A stretch of 64,000 nucleotides of DNA from Craspedostauros australis (taxonomy: Eukaryota; Bacillariophyta; Bacillariophyceae; Mastogloiales; Achnanthaceae): positions 1,178,001 to 1,242,000 of the forward strand of contig JAMXDE010000013.1 in the NCBI GenBank assembly GCA_026770025.1, read 5' to 3'. The translations under genes and the position numbers were made by a program. This document shows positions 53,911 through 64,000 of the stretch, piece by piece. Below the pieces are notes generated by a model. That model had not been told where the DNA came from. It did not search any database and saw only the letters and a program-made list of their open reading frames with translations. Position 1 is the first letter of the stretch, and each line of letters begins with the position of its first letter.

Positions 53911-56900
53911 GGTTGCCGTATAGTTGGATATCACACCGAAAACTTCGGTATGCTCAAGAACCTGACGTATGCACGACAGACGACCAATGTCGACCTGAAG
54001 TCTACCCAAGGTTAGACTTCTGAACATGTAGTCTCGAGTTTGATTAGCACAAAAGTGTACATCGTACTTAGGCACGCACTCGGTTGCACTGCTCCACGTT
54101 AAAATCATACTTCCATCGCATGTTCCTCCACCGTAAAATCACCTGAACTTCTTATTTTTGAGTGTACTGGATGGCAAAGAACATCGATGGCCTCCTTCTC
54201 ATTGCTACATTCACACTTCTTGCACCGGTTGACATCGTTGAGTGGAATAACAAATAGGCCAATGATTGTGAGATGCCTGCTTCAAGGTTGGCTATTCGTC
54301 GAAAACAAGTAATCGAGACAGCTATGCGAATCATGGTATCGATAGCATTGAAGATGTTTGCAATCAGAGTTCTATCTTCGAACGCTGGACATGTAAGGCA
54401 CCACCCGGATCGGTCAGCATTGACCATGGTATTGAAGCTACTACACATATGGAACAACTTGAGCTGCATTCGCTCTCTGACATTTGACAACTGAGCTGTT
54501 TCGAATGTTTGTCACGGATATTCTCTGCACGTTTTCTCTTTGTTGCCACGCGGACGAGAGACCAGACTCTCCATACTACATACAATGGAGAAGGGGTGTT
54601 GTGACAGACATGCAATACCCTTGCTGCATGCGATCGCCTGGTGATGAATTGTCTTCCAAATCACAAGATACGCGAAGCACAGCGGGTTCCACTCTATCCC
54701 GATACCCCTTTTGTCTGGCGCAATCGTTGGCTGTGGTCGCAACAGTTCGTGGCGGTCGCTGGTTCATAGGCACACTACATGTTCGTAGATTCCCTGTGGC
54801 TTCGACATTGCCGATGTGAGATTGCACGACTACATGGCCGCACGGGAAAGGTGTCTGAACAGGTCTTGTTGCTAACACACCACATCACACGTAACACACA
54901 ACGCAAGCGCACCATGTTGCAGTGCCGAACAAACATGTCCGTCACATAATTTGTTCCTTGCTGATGGTCATTATGTGTGGGCATTGATGATAGCGGAGAT
55001 AAACGCAATGAAAATAATTGTTGTCACAAGCACCTGTTGTGACCATGACAAATGTCTCGTGGTCGTGCATCTGCGAACAAAATTCCAACTTAGTACATCA
55101 ATGTACAGAAAGACGGTCATTCTTCGCCGACACCAGTTCGCACAACGACCCCCACTTCTGTCCGTTACCATCAAGCCAGTGTCAAGTTCATGCACGCGTT
55201 GTTGGAGAATGGCTGTCTGCTACTTCGTGTTTCTTGGACGCGTGGAATGTCAGTGTGCCGCGCCTTTCCAACACACTGCGTGAGGAAGACGATGTCGTTG
55301 CAACATCCGACCAAAGTCGTACCTCCGTCGGATCATGTCATCTCAACAACCAACCTACGTCATCTGACGTCCGATCAATGTTTGACCGATGTTTGACTGA
55401 AGTGAAGGTGAAGTATGACATTGCGGTGGCAGGGTTTTCCACGTTTCGAAGGCGCAACTTGCCACCCCCCTCTGCAGTCACTGAGTATGATTAGTTTGCA
55501 ACTAGACACATAGAATAACCAAGGAAGGCCTCCCCTATCACGTAATGGCGCTTTTGTTGCCATTAATATTATAATTATCTCTACAGAGGGTGTCTAAATT
55601 TGCGTGATTAGCCTTACTTCTCGCAAAAATGTCAATAACGGTTGTAACATGTCAGACATACATCATACTGATGTATGATGTTTGTCGGCTGATTGCATAC
55701 TGACGTCGGATGTTGATCAGCTTGCTGTGCATGCTGGTCCGACCAACGTCGTACGATGTCAACTGGACTTCATCGCGACATGACTGTTTGTCACAACAGC
55801 GCACATGTGTCTGTCTTGTGCGGAAACATGCAGGCATACACAACATCAACGAAGCAACGATGTTCATCATCCTCGTGGTAGCAAACGAGTTGTTCTTGCG
55901 TGAGACATGTCCGTTCTGTTCCACACCAAAGAAGGACAACAATTAATCATTCACATCTCGCCATCACCGCAGCGGAGGATTCGCCACACACAAGGTTGAG
56001 CGGAAACTGGCATTCTCTTGCGGTTTGACATTCGATGGCAGTCATGGCAAACCAACAGAAGAAAAAGTACTTTATCTTTACGATCAGGTAGTTTGCATTG
56101 TTTTCTGTCAATAGTCATAGGTCTGCAGTGGTGGGCGATCACGATTTGCGCATGTCATTTGGGCGCGGAACGGGGGCAGCCCAACAAGAGCGGAACTGCG
56201 CACGTGTCTGTGTACTGGGCGCTATCAAGCCAACACCAGAAAGGGGGATGCGCGCAAGATCTATTATCCGCAACATCACAAGCAACATCGACTACCAGAC
56301 AGATGTATCACCAGGCAACTACATTTGCGGTACGGCTGCGAATGACCACGAGCAGCACTCCTCTCTAACAACGCTGTACTCTAGACACGACCATTCGTAT
56401 TCTGGTGAAACAGTAGGACAACAGTCATCTTACGAGACACCGCGATGAACACGACAGCGGGCTGGTTCCTTCGCAACCACTGTTGTGTGTTTTGCAGTCC
56501 TCAGTCGCACAAGATGGTCCGTTCGCATGTGTTGTTGCCACCTGTTTACGCAGACAACTCCGCTTCCGTAGGTGATGGCGCCGTGGCGGTCACAGTGACA
56601 TTCCCCCAACCACTGATGCAATGGCTGTTGTGTGGTTCACTCAAGAATGATACAAGCATTGTGCGGGTACGGTTTGACTTGGCATTTCCTCTGTGTTGTG
56701 TCAAGACATTTTTGGTCCGGCAAAACCACGGTCCGATTGTATGACGTTTTGTGTTTCACTTGATTTGCTTGTGTTCGATGGATTCTGGCACAGCATCATT
56801 CTGCACAACCATTGGCGTGGCGGTGATGTGCGTTCCCTCAAACATGATGTGGTTGGCCACACAGAGAACTCCTATCAATCAACACATCGGATGATGATGG

Positions 56901-57157
56901 TGCTGTTGATGTTGTGGTGGAAATCATGAAACACATCCTACTTTGGTCAGCAGTTCGAAACCAAGGATCTCCTCTCGAACAGATATTCATCGAACGTACT
57001 AACGGACATGATGTAGGACCAACATTGGATGACGCCGAAGTACACGATGTCCGATATGCGCACAACTGCTAACTGAAGTACGATCATGTGAATCCGAAAT
57101 CGAACAATACCGCATAATGTCCGCTATTCTGTGTAATATCGCAACTATACGGCAACC
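53911..57157. mobile_element. DNA transposon 3 with terminal inverted repeats, possibly Merlin-like
   Basis: Inverted repeats face each other: GGTTGCCGTATAGTTG-GATATCACAC at 53911 and its complement at 57131-57157 (one base inserted, one changed). Flanks are CCCTTGGA (53903-53910) and TCCTTGGA (57158-57165), an 8-bp duplication with one difference. An 8-bp duplication with GG termini fits the Merlin superfamily. The interior has only broken frames; a + strand fragment at about 56100-56450 reads GDHDLRMSFGRG, then VCVLGAIKP, then SPGNYI and HDHSYSG, loosely like an ISXO2/Merlin DDE core, and FLRETCPFCSTPKK near 55903 could be its zinc finger. The superfamily is tentative; the element boundary is solid. 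Confidence 0.65.
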
Positions 57158-57800
57158 TCCTTGGAGGGAGACATTTTGGTCCTGCTTGTGAGTGATTGAA
57201 ACGACCCACACGATCCGTTCGACCGAGGTTGATGTGTTGCCAATGCGTGCGTGTCGCGGGCTGACACCAAAAGATCTCTCCGTGCCACTTCACCCATGGC
57301 CACCACCGCCACCACCGCTGCCACCAACCCGCCGTGACGATGACGAAGACGGAAACGTGGGCGACGCTCCGCTGCGCCGAGACCCGACAGCGCAGCCGAA
57401 AGCGATCTTTCGACGCGTCATCCTTGTTGCTGTTGTGATGTGATTCATCAAACCGCCAACCCATCATCCCATCATCCCATCAACCCGTCGCGACTGCCAG
57501 CCAACATCAACGACAACGAGCCCATCTGCCTTCTGTTGAACAACTGCAACCTTCGTATCAACACTTCGAAACGAACAAGGAACCAGCCGATCGACCCACT
57601 CCATTGCGGACCTCGCCAGCCGACAGCCCAATTGTCCGTTTTACATACTCCACTGTTGCACGTCAAACACACAAACGCACAAACGCACAAAACACCAAAG
57701 ATCACACAACCACAGTCAACGACACTGCTCTACTTATCCAACCATACCGCATCGTACCATACCACACATACCTACAATACCTACAATACCTACATACACC
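57158..57800 (+). promoter_or_regulatory. Upstream region of the FKBP gene
   Basis: No gene seen. Directly before the start codon, the unit CTACAATACC occurs in tandem (about 57772-57790). The region from 57440 on is CA-rich and purine-poor, as in a long 5' untranslated region. Confidence 0.4.
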
Positions 57801-58733
57801 ATGAGAACCGTCTTCGTCTTCCTCTTGATCTGCAGCGCCGTTAACGCATGGTCTCAGTCATCCGTCACCCGTGACAACTTCCTCAAGTCCGCCGTGGCCA
57901 CCGCTGGATCCTGGGCATTCGTCGGATCGCTCCCAGCCGTTGCCGAGACCCTTCCAAGCGGAGTGTCCTACACCATCAAGCAAACCGGCGATGGGCCAAA
58001 GCCAGACGTCGGCGAACTCGTCGCCATCCGATTCGCCGCGTTCGCAGGCGACAACAAGATCGACGACATCTTCGTAACGCCGGAGCCATACTACACACGC
58101 TTGGGATCGGGTGGTCTCATCAAGGGCGTTGAGCAAGTCCTTCCCATGATGCGCGTTGGAGACCGATGGGTCCTGACCGTTCCAGTGAGTCAATGAACAA
58201 CAAGCGTGTCGCATTGCGGGATCTTCCTCCTGTTTCTGACTTGTCGCTGCGCTCCAGCTCATTAAGATACTCTTGATGTGCATCACAGGTGGTCGATCCG
58301 CCTCAATTCCATCTTGCACAAGAGCGCACAAGTGGCGGATTGGCGGAGGAGGCCATCAATTGCTTGTGGCTGATGTGCCGGCAGACTGCAGGCTGTTCGT
58401 GATTTGCCATTTGTTGCATCGCCACCAGGGATTCCTGAGTATTGCGTACATGCCACATCACTCATTGGCACAGACATTCATCCAATCTCACAAACTGCCT
58501 CCACCCTACCCGTGCATGACTGCTTCCATTGCTCTTTTTCTATTTCATCGTCGCATCGTGCGAAATCTCCGGATCCACAGGGCGAGCTCGCCTTCGGCAA
58601 GAAGGGACGCCCGGCGTCTGCCGGAAAGCCAAGAATTCCATCAGATGCCACCATCATCTTCGATGTTGAAATCGTTGGACTCCCAGGCAAAGAAACGGAA
58701 CTCATCGACTTGATCGGAGATTTCGACGACTAG
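57801..58733 (+). CDS. FKBP-type peptidyl-prolyl isomerase, probably thylakoid lumen
   Basis: Exons are 57801-58184 and 58581-58733, with a 396-nt intron (TTCCA|GTGAGT...TCCACAG|GGC, phase 0), giving 178 aa. Targeting looks tripartite. A signal peptide MRTVFVFLLICSAVNA has an aromatic Trp right after the likely cleavage site, as required for secondary red plastids. A basic transit region follows, then a second hydrophobic stretch (FLKSAVATAGSWAFVGSL) ending in AVA, like a lumenal signal. The mature part begins LPSGVSYTIKQTGDGP and contains LGSGGLIKGVEQVLPMMRVGDRW and GELAFGKKG, then IPSDATIIFDVEIVGL, the normal FKBP core. It may assist folding or assembly of lumenal photosynthetic proteins. 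The exact active-site competence is not judged. Confidence 0.9.
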
Positions 58734-59926
58734 ACGAGCTTGGCACAAGTTTCATGCCGATATCGCTATAGCAACCCCCCTACTAGTACCCGTACGAATA
58801 TACCGCCTACTTACTCGAGTATCATTCAGATTGCCGCGCCATATGGGCAGTGATTGAAAGAGGAGACGATCCATCAATTATCTCGCCCGAAGAGCCCGTG
58901 TTGTCTGCAGCTCCGGACCATGATGGTACTCTTTTTTGTGTCTTCTCGATGCCGTTTGCCTTTTGTGACGGGCGTGAAGCCTCCGAGTACGATCTACAAT
59001 TCCCTTGTTGAACATCCGACCACTAATCACGTGCAGCTGACAAGATTCCATGTCCGTGCACATATTGGGTGTTGATGCTGTCCTGTCTCATCCTACATCC
59101 TTCAAGGCACCCAAGTTACATCACAAGGTGTGAACTTCTTGCTGATCATGTTTCATGCTCCAGAGAACTGCATTGGTGCCTCCACAATGCTTCTTCGCGG
59201 TGGACGAGGAGAAAGGCTATTCCACGATCTGTGTGAGGATGTGCAATAGTCAAGAGCCAAAAGGAAGCACCGCACCAGTCATCTGCATACTCTGCGCACA
59301 GCGAGCTCCAGAAGTTCCTCTCATCGATCAACTGAATAACAACTCTGACGGCGAGTGCTGCTGAGTCGGGCATCAGCGAAGTAAGTGTGTTCTCACCAAT
59401 GAGTACGGAGGGAGCCATCATAGGGTATTATATCGTACATCTCTCGTTCGTCTCCGAGCCAAGAACGACAAGTGCTCCGTGATGGAAACATCGCGTCTCA
59501 AAACGGGATTCGTAGTATCCAATCTTCATCCTGATTCGTATTTTGTCTGTCCGTCGAAAAGGCGAAGCATCCGAAAACGACCAATTCTGGCGAAGAACGC
59601 AAAGATTTCGTATCATCTGCCCCCCCCAACCATGCAAGCCTCCGCTGTCGAGACTGCGCAAAAGTGTGTCAGGAACCTCCCCTGGCCCCCTGATCTTTGG
59701 ACCTGTCACAAACAGCAGAACACGAGAGTGGGCGCAGCGACGCCACAAGCACAACCTGCAGCAACGCCTTCAGCATCTGCAGGATCCGTCGCGTCTCATT
59801 CGACCAGTACAAATACTGCCACCACTTCCCACTTCCCATACATATTACATGTACACACTAATGAATACTGATACTCGTCGTGCTCCACGACGTGCTGCCC
59901 GTTTGACGATTCACAGCTCGGAAGCG
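58734..59926. other. Intergenic, no supportable gene
   Basis: Between the FKBP and U32 genes. GTACCCGTACGAATA near 58786 is of the recurrent GTAC type. The open frame in phase with the U32 gene extends upstream of 59849 but lacks protein-like composition. Confidence 0.45.
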
Positions 59927-62900
59927 ATGTCGTTGTCCAAGCTGTGCGTTCTTTCGGTGCTTCTGGCACTGCAGGCTCATCGCATCCACGGCCTTGCGTT
60001 GCCATCTGATGCGCTCATCGACCGCAGGAAGTCGCCGGCGCTTTGGAGATACGACCTGCAACCGAAAGTGGAACATGGGCAGGGAATCCAAGACGGCGGT
60101 GATGACAGCGTGCCTGGCCAGAATGGTGAAAGTATGAAGCCAAGGAGGATCTTGACGGCCCCGCCCGAAGTGATGGCACCTGTCGGTGGATTCCCACAGC
60201 TTGAAGCCGCCATCGGCAACGGTGCGGATTCCGTGTACCTCGGACTGTCCGCATTCTCCGCACGCGCCAGAGCCACCAACTTTGATCCCGAAACCCAGCT
60301 TCCGAAAGCGGTGGCCATGGCCCATGATGCCAACGTCAAAGTGTACGTCGCCTTGAACACGCTGATATTCGATCACGAGCTGGTTGAGGTCGAGACTTTG
60401 GTTCGTCAGTGCGCTCGAGCGAAGGTTGATGCCCTGATCGTGCAGGACCTGGGCCTGGCGCGAATGGTGCGGGATATCGCGCCGTCCCTTGAGGTCCATG
60501 CATCAACGCAGCAAACAATCACGTCATCAGATGGCGCTGCCTTCATAGCGGAGTTGGTGGGGACAACGCGCGTCGTCCTGGGACGAGAGCTCTCGACGAA
60601 GGAAATTGATCTCATCACGGCCGATCTTGATGAAGGCATCGAAATTGAGACTTTCGTCCACGGCGCCCTCTGCGTCAGCTACAGCGGGCAATGCTTTTCC
60701 TCGGAAGCCTGGGGAGGACGCAGTGCTAATCGCGGACAGTGCGCGCAGGCGTGCCGGCTCCCATACGGCCTGATCGACAACGGCGAGCTGAAAGAGCTGG
60801 GTGACTTTTCGTATCTGCTGTCGCCCCAGGACTTGTGCGGGATCGATAGCGTTTCACAACTTGTTGAGAGTGGCGTCAGCTGCCTCAAGATTGAGGGACG
60901 ATTGAAGGACCCAGCATATGTCGCCGCCACAACGCGAGCCTATCGCAACGCCGTCGACGAAGCGTGGGAGGCGTACTGTGAGAAACACTTGCGAGGTACG
61001 AGCAGTCGTGCGGACATCAGCACTCACAAGCGAAGGCGCCTTGCATCGGACGAGATGGTGACGAAGGCAGAGCTTGCTCAGGTCTTCTCCCGAGGCCAGG
61101 ATGAAGACAACGACGGACTCACGCCCGGCTTCTTTGATGGTTCCAAGCATCAAACGCTGGTGCGTGGTCGGTCACCACGTCATCGTGGTGTTCATGTCGG
61201 CAGGGTGATCTCAAGTTCGTCGTGGAAGAATGGGTTGGCAATATCCACCGACGATGCAATCGATCTGAAGCGCGGGGATGGCATCGTTGTCGATCGAGGG
61301 ATGGCGCAAGATGAGGAACTTGGTGGTGCGATTTTCGACGTGATCCACGGCGCAAGCGGCTCCACGATTGTTCGATTCTCAAGAGATACTGAGAAACGAT
61401 GGAAGAAGCATGACGAAATGGCGAGAAAGGGGCTGCTTGATGGCAAGCCGTTGGCCCCAGCTGGCGCCCACGTCTGGAGGACAAACGATGCAGATGTTGA
61501 CAAGAAGATGCGGAGACTCAGTCAGTCTCCAGCTCCTCTGGGGCTGGTCACTGTCGCTGTCGTTGTCCGCGGAAAGCTCGGAGGAAGGCTTGTCGTGACG
61601 ATCAATGATGGATGTGGCAACATCGGTACTGGCATCTCGCAAGGCGATCTTGTTCCTGCAGAGAGGTCCGCTCTGTCTCTTCAAAGCATTTCCAAGGCCA
61701 TCGGCATGCTGGGGAATACAGGCTGGGTGCTTGAAGGAGATGCAAGTGTTGATGTGAGTGAGGTGGACGATGGTGTCTGGTGTCCAGTATCATGGATCAA
61801 GGAGGCCAGGCGTCAGGCAGTCGACGATTTGCAGAGTCAAATCGAGATGCTGACAGATGATCAAGAACACGATGAAGACATCAAGTCGCTCAACTCTCGC
61901 CCCCCGGAGCATGACGGAACTCCCACCACGGCCAAGCAGGAAGCCGAGGAACACGTCAGCTTGAGAATGTTGCGAGAACTCCACGCGCGAAGAACAGAGA
62001 TAGAGCAGCAGCCCTCCCACTCAGCATCCGAAAGTGCAATCGCCGAAACTGCAGACACAGTGGCGGCAAAGCAAAAACCGAACACAGAAGCCAAGCTCTC
62101 CGTCCTCGCGAGGAATTTCGACCAGGTTGATGCAATCTGCGTGATGGCGGAGGAAGGGCACGCAATCGATGAGATCGTCGTCGATTTTCTGGAAGTCGAC
62201 GGCATGCGCGATGCAGTTGCCAGAATCAGATCCGCTGGGGTAACCCCGGTGGTGGCAAGCCCAAGAATCATCAAGCCCGGCGAGTCAGGAATTTGGAGGA
62301 CTCTCCTCCGCCTCGAAGCCGACGGCCTCCTTGTCCGATCGGCAGGTCTCTTGTACCGGATGATGAAACTGGGTGGGCCTGGGAAGGAGCTAGAGGTTGG
62401 CGACGGCAACGGCAACAACAGGATTGTAAAGATCCCTCATCTCATCGGCGACTTCAGCTTGAACGCATCGAATGCAATCACCGCATGGGAGCTTCTGAAG
62501 TATGGGTGTGGGAGGATCACAGCAGCCTACGATCTGAGTGCCATGGCCATCTCGGAGATGCTGGACACGATGGGGGAAGACAACGCAGCGAGGGTGGAGC
62601 TCGTTGCGCACACTCACCTCCCCATCTTTCACACGGAGCACTGCGTATTTGCGCGATTCCTCACAAAGGGCGATTCCTACCTCGACTGTGGCCATGCATG
62701 CACGAGGCACAACATCCATCTTCGAGATCAAACGGGAGCGGATAATTTGGTTCTCGCCGACATGGGCTGCCGCAATACCGTATTCTCCGCACAGGCCCAA
62801 AGCGGAGTCCATTCGATGGCCGAGTGGGCAGACGCAGGCGCTCGGCACTTCCGTGTCGAACTGGTGGACGAATCTCCCGAAGACAGCCAGCTCATTGTCA

Positions 62901-63049
62901 GCGGCTACCTCTCAGTTCTTCAAGGCACGAGTAAACCAAAGCAGGTGTGGGAATCGTTGGAAACGGTCCGAGACAGCAACGGTAGAATGGGAGGAGTCTC
63001 GCATGGTTCCTTGAGGAACGTGGCCGAACGCCGAGCAGGCGAGCTGTAA
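59927..63049 (+). CDS. U32 peptidase-like protein (RlhA/TrhP-type RNA hydroxylation family)
   Basis: The product is 1040 aa from the ATG at 59927, chosen because it gives a signal peptide (LCVLSVLLALQAHRIHG); ATGs at 59849 and 59861 are in frame. The core begins PPEVMAPVGGFPQLEAAIGNGADSVYLGL and continues with VYVALNTLIFD and ALIVQDLGLARMVRD. Then come VHASTQQTITS and the U32 signature FVHGALCVSYSGQCFSS, with GGRSANRGQCAQACRLPY, whose cysteines are conserved in this family. Bacterial relatives RlhA and TrhP hydroxylate 23S rRNA or tRNA rather than cleave peptides. The C-terminal half resembles DUF3656 and the second U32 lobe (ITAAYDLSAMAISEML, HTEHCVFARFL, CGHAC). A charged low-complexity linker lies near 61850-62090. 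The signal peptide suggests plastid or ER delivery; plastid rRNA modification is a reasonable inference. Confidence 0.87.
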   Translation: MSLSKLCVLSVLLALQAHRIHGLALPSDALIDRRKSPALWRYDLQPKVEHGQGIQDGGDDSVPGQNGESMKPRRILTAPPEVMAPVGGFPQLEAAIGNGADSVYLGLSAFSARARATNFDPETQLPKAVAMAHDANVKVYVALNTLIFDHELVEVETLVRQCARAKVDALIVQDLGLARMVRDIAPSLEVHASTQQTITSSDGAAFIAELVGTTRVVLGRELSTKEIDLITADLDEGIEIETFVHGALCVSYSGQCFSSEAWGGRSANRGQCAQACRLPYGLIDNGELKELGDFSYLLSPQDLCGIDSVSQLVESGVSCLKIEGRLKDPAYVAATTRAYRNAVDEAWEAYCEKHLRGTSSRADISTHKRRRLASDEMVTKAELAQVFSRGQDEDNDGLTPGFFDGSKHQTLVRGRSPRHRGVHVGRVISSSSWKNGLAISTDDAIDLKRGDGIVVDRGMAQDEELGGAIFDVIHGASGSTIVRFSRDTEKRWKKHDEMARKGLLDGKPLAPAGAHVWRTNDADVDKKMRRLSQSPAPLGLVTVAVVVRGKLGGRLVVTINDGCGNIGTGISQGDLVPAERSALSLQSISKAIGMLGNTGWVLEGDASVDVSEVDDGVWCPVSWIKEARRQAVDDLQSQIEMLTDDQEHDEDIKSLNSRPPEHDGTPTTAKQEAEEHVSLRMLRELHARRTEIEQQPSHSASESAIAETADTVAAKQKPNTEAKLSVLARNFDQVDAICVMAEEGHAIDEIVVDFLEVDGMRDAVARIRSAGVTPVVASPRIIKPGESGIWRTLLRLEADGLLVRSAGLLYRMMKLGGPGKELEVGDGNGNNRIVKIPHLIGDFSLNASNAITAWELLKYGCGRITAAYDLSAMAISEMLDTMGEDNAARVELVAHTHLPIFHTEHCVFARFLTKGDSYLDCGHACTRHNIHLRDQTGADNLVLADMGCRNTVFSAQAQSGVHSMAEWADAGARHFRVELVDESPEDSQLIVSGYLSVLQGTSKPKQVWESLETVRDSNGRMGGVSHGSLRNVAERRAGEL

Positions 63050-64000
63050 TTGCTACTCAGGCTACTCTCCATACTCGGCATTAAGAATCGTGATGGGACT
63101 TGAGCAATGAGCGAGTGGAACGGGTTGAACGAGAATGCGGCAAGATACCAATTTCGTGCTCTCGCTTGTGAGTGGTTCTGATGAGTTGCACAACGATACT
63201 CATGTTGATGCGAATGCATGGCCCTTCGAAAAGAAAGGCTACGTTGCAGTCTTACATAGTCGTACATGTAGTACAATACGCGTAAAGCAAGTCACTAGAA
63301 ATCTATGTGTACAACGCAACGAACGTGTCTGTAGAAGCGTGAGCACGAATATATCACGAAAATATCACGTACTCTCGAGTATTCGTGCACTCTGTCCATC
63401 TTGAAACTCTGCGACAATGATCTCCACATCAGCTCATCGCGTACGCTGATACTCTACGACTACTGGTACGTATGCAAACGGCGGGATCAACGTGAACGCA
63501 ACGCAACGCAACGCAAAGGTCTTCTCCTGAGATATTCGACGAGAACACATTTTTGGGCTGTCGTTCTGACAACAGTGCTGCGCAAAACTGGATGTGCACC
63601 AAAGAGGATGACATCAACTATCGTGGACTCGAAGAATTAAATGCGAATGTAAAAAATAGGTTTGCTTTGATACTGCGATACTTTTACAGAAGGAACCAGT
63701 CCAAAGACTGCGAAGAACATAACCGACGCGAACAATTGTGAAATGCTGCTCATGCCAAAATCGAGGCATCGAGAGAGAAATGACTTGAGCAGGGCATGTC
63801 TTTTCAAGGAGTTGTGAAAACAATTGATACCGAGCAAGCAAATTGCGAACAGCAAAGGTGATAGAAATGAAAACAACAGCTGCTGCATCACATATCCGCA
63901 CAATGAGTTGTTTCCATACCACGTGTGAGCGCGATTCTTCCAGCCTGATGAAAGGTCACTACGGTTTCTACTCCGTTGTTGCTTTGTACTTTCACAAGCT
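63050..64000. other. Intergenic to window end, no supportable gene
   Basis: Short frames on both strands have no domain signal. A CGCAACGCAACGCAACGCAA run lies near 63497. Possible flank of a gene beyond the window. Confidence 0.4.

Noticed and set aside
55018-55494. 158-codon plus-strand frame in transposon 3
   Set aside because: Does not begin at a convincing start, no domain; probably non-coding or decayed transposon sequence.
55640-55680. CATACATCATACTGATGTATGATG as a possible terminator hairpin or CRISPR-like unit
   Set aside because: A single imperfect palindrome with no neighbouring gene end and no repeat array; CRISPR is not expected in a nuclear eukaryotic genome.
63614-63922. 102-codon minus-strand frame near the window end
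   Set aside because: Hydrophobic stretches but no conserved pattern or supporting context.

Overview
This is nuclear DNA from a eukaryotic alga, most likely an ochrophyte stramenopile and probably a diatom or close relative. The clues are a DUF6824-type domain (motif NDVLLGRGG) and a KKEQRQIFLD...EMRGLE type domain, both of which I know mainly from diatoms; an FKBP with a bipartite pre-sequence (signal peptide, then transit and lumen-type segments) as expected for a secondary red plastid; a mitochondrial gamma-carbonic-anhydrase-like protein; and an ER-targeted SET protein. Genes are compact. Most are intronless, and five have canonical GT-AG introns of 252-475 nt, each confirmed here by reading-frame phase.

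Layout. 1-2208: end of a DNA transposon with a decayed transposase-like gene on the minus strand. 3131-9715: an EMRGLE-domain protein (+), a mitochondrial intermediate peptidase (+) and a DUF6824 protein (-). 11024-16546: a giant protein (-) joining an AWS/SET/post-SET methyltransferase, KH-like segments, a cyclin fold and a CDK12-like pseudokinase. 18140-24457: p24 cargo receptor (+), GT31 glycosyltransferase (-), J-domain protein (-) and two-exon gamma-CA-like protein (+). 24833-33432: a complete non-LTR retrotransposon with a 15-bp target-site duplication, two ORFs and two disabling lesions. 34029-34763: an unknown acidic protein (-). 35817-38528: a second transposon whose right end has the same architecture as the one at 2208. 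38570-46564: a two-exon CHD chromatin remodeller of about 2553 aa (-). 47569-49552: a three-exon sulfotransferase-like type II membrane protein (-). 50335-53641: a five-exon SET protein with a signal peptide (-). 53911-57157: a decayed third DNA transposon with terminal inverted repeats and a near-perfect 8-bp duplication. 57801-63049: a two-exon lumenal FKBP (+) and a U32-family protein (+).

Three themes stand out. Chromatin and transcription: the SET-cyclin-pseudoCDK protein physically unites the H3K36 methyltransferase and CTD-kinase modules that work together in other eukaryotes, and it shares the window with a CHD remodeller and a second SET protein. Organelle biogenesis: OCT1-like peptidase, J protein and gamma-CA-like protein in mitochondria; FKBP and perhaps the U32 protein in the plastid; p24, GT31 and sulfotransferase in the secretory pathway. 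Transposons of four kinds fill much of the space between genes, and a palindromic GTACGAGTAC-type motif recurs in intergenic DNA and introns.

The strongest candidate for something undescribed is the SETD2-cyclin-CDK12-like fusion at 11024-16546. Next is the pair of transposon ends with identical spacing but exchanged 12-nt subterminal repeats.
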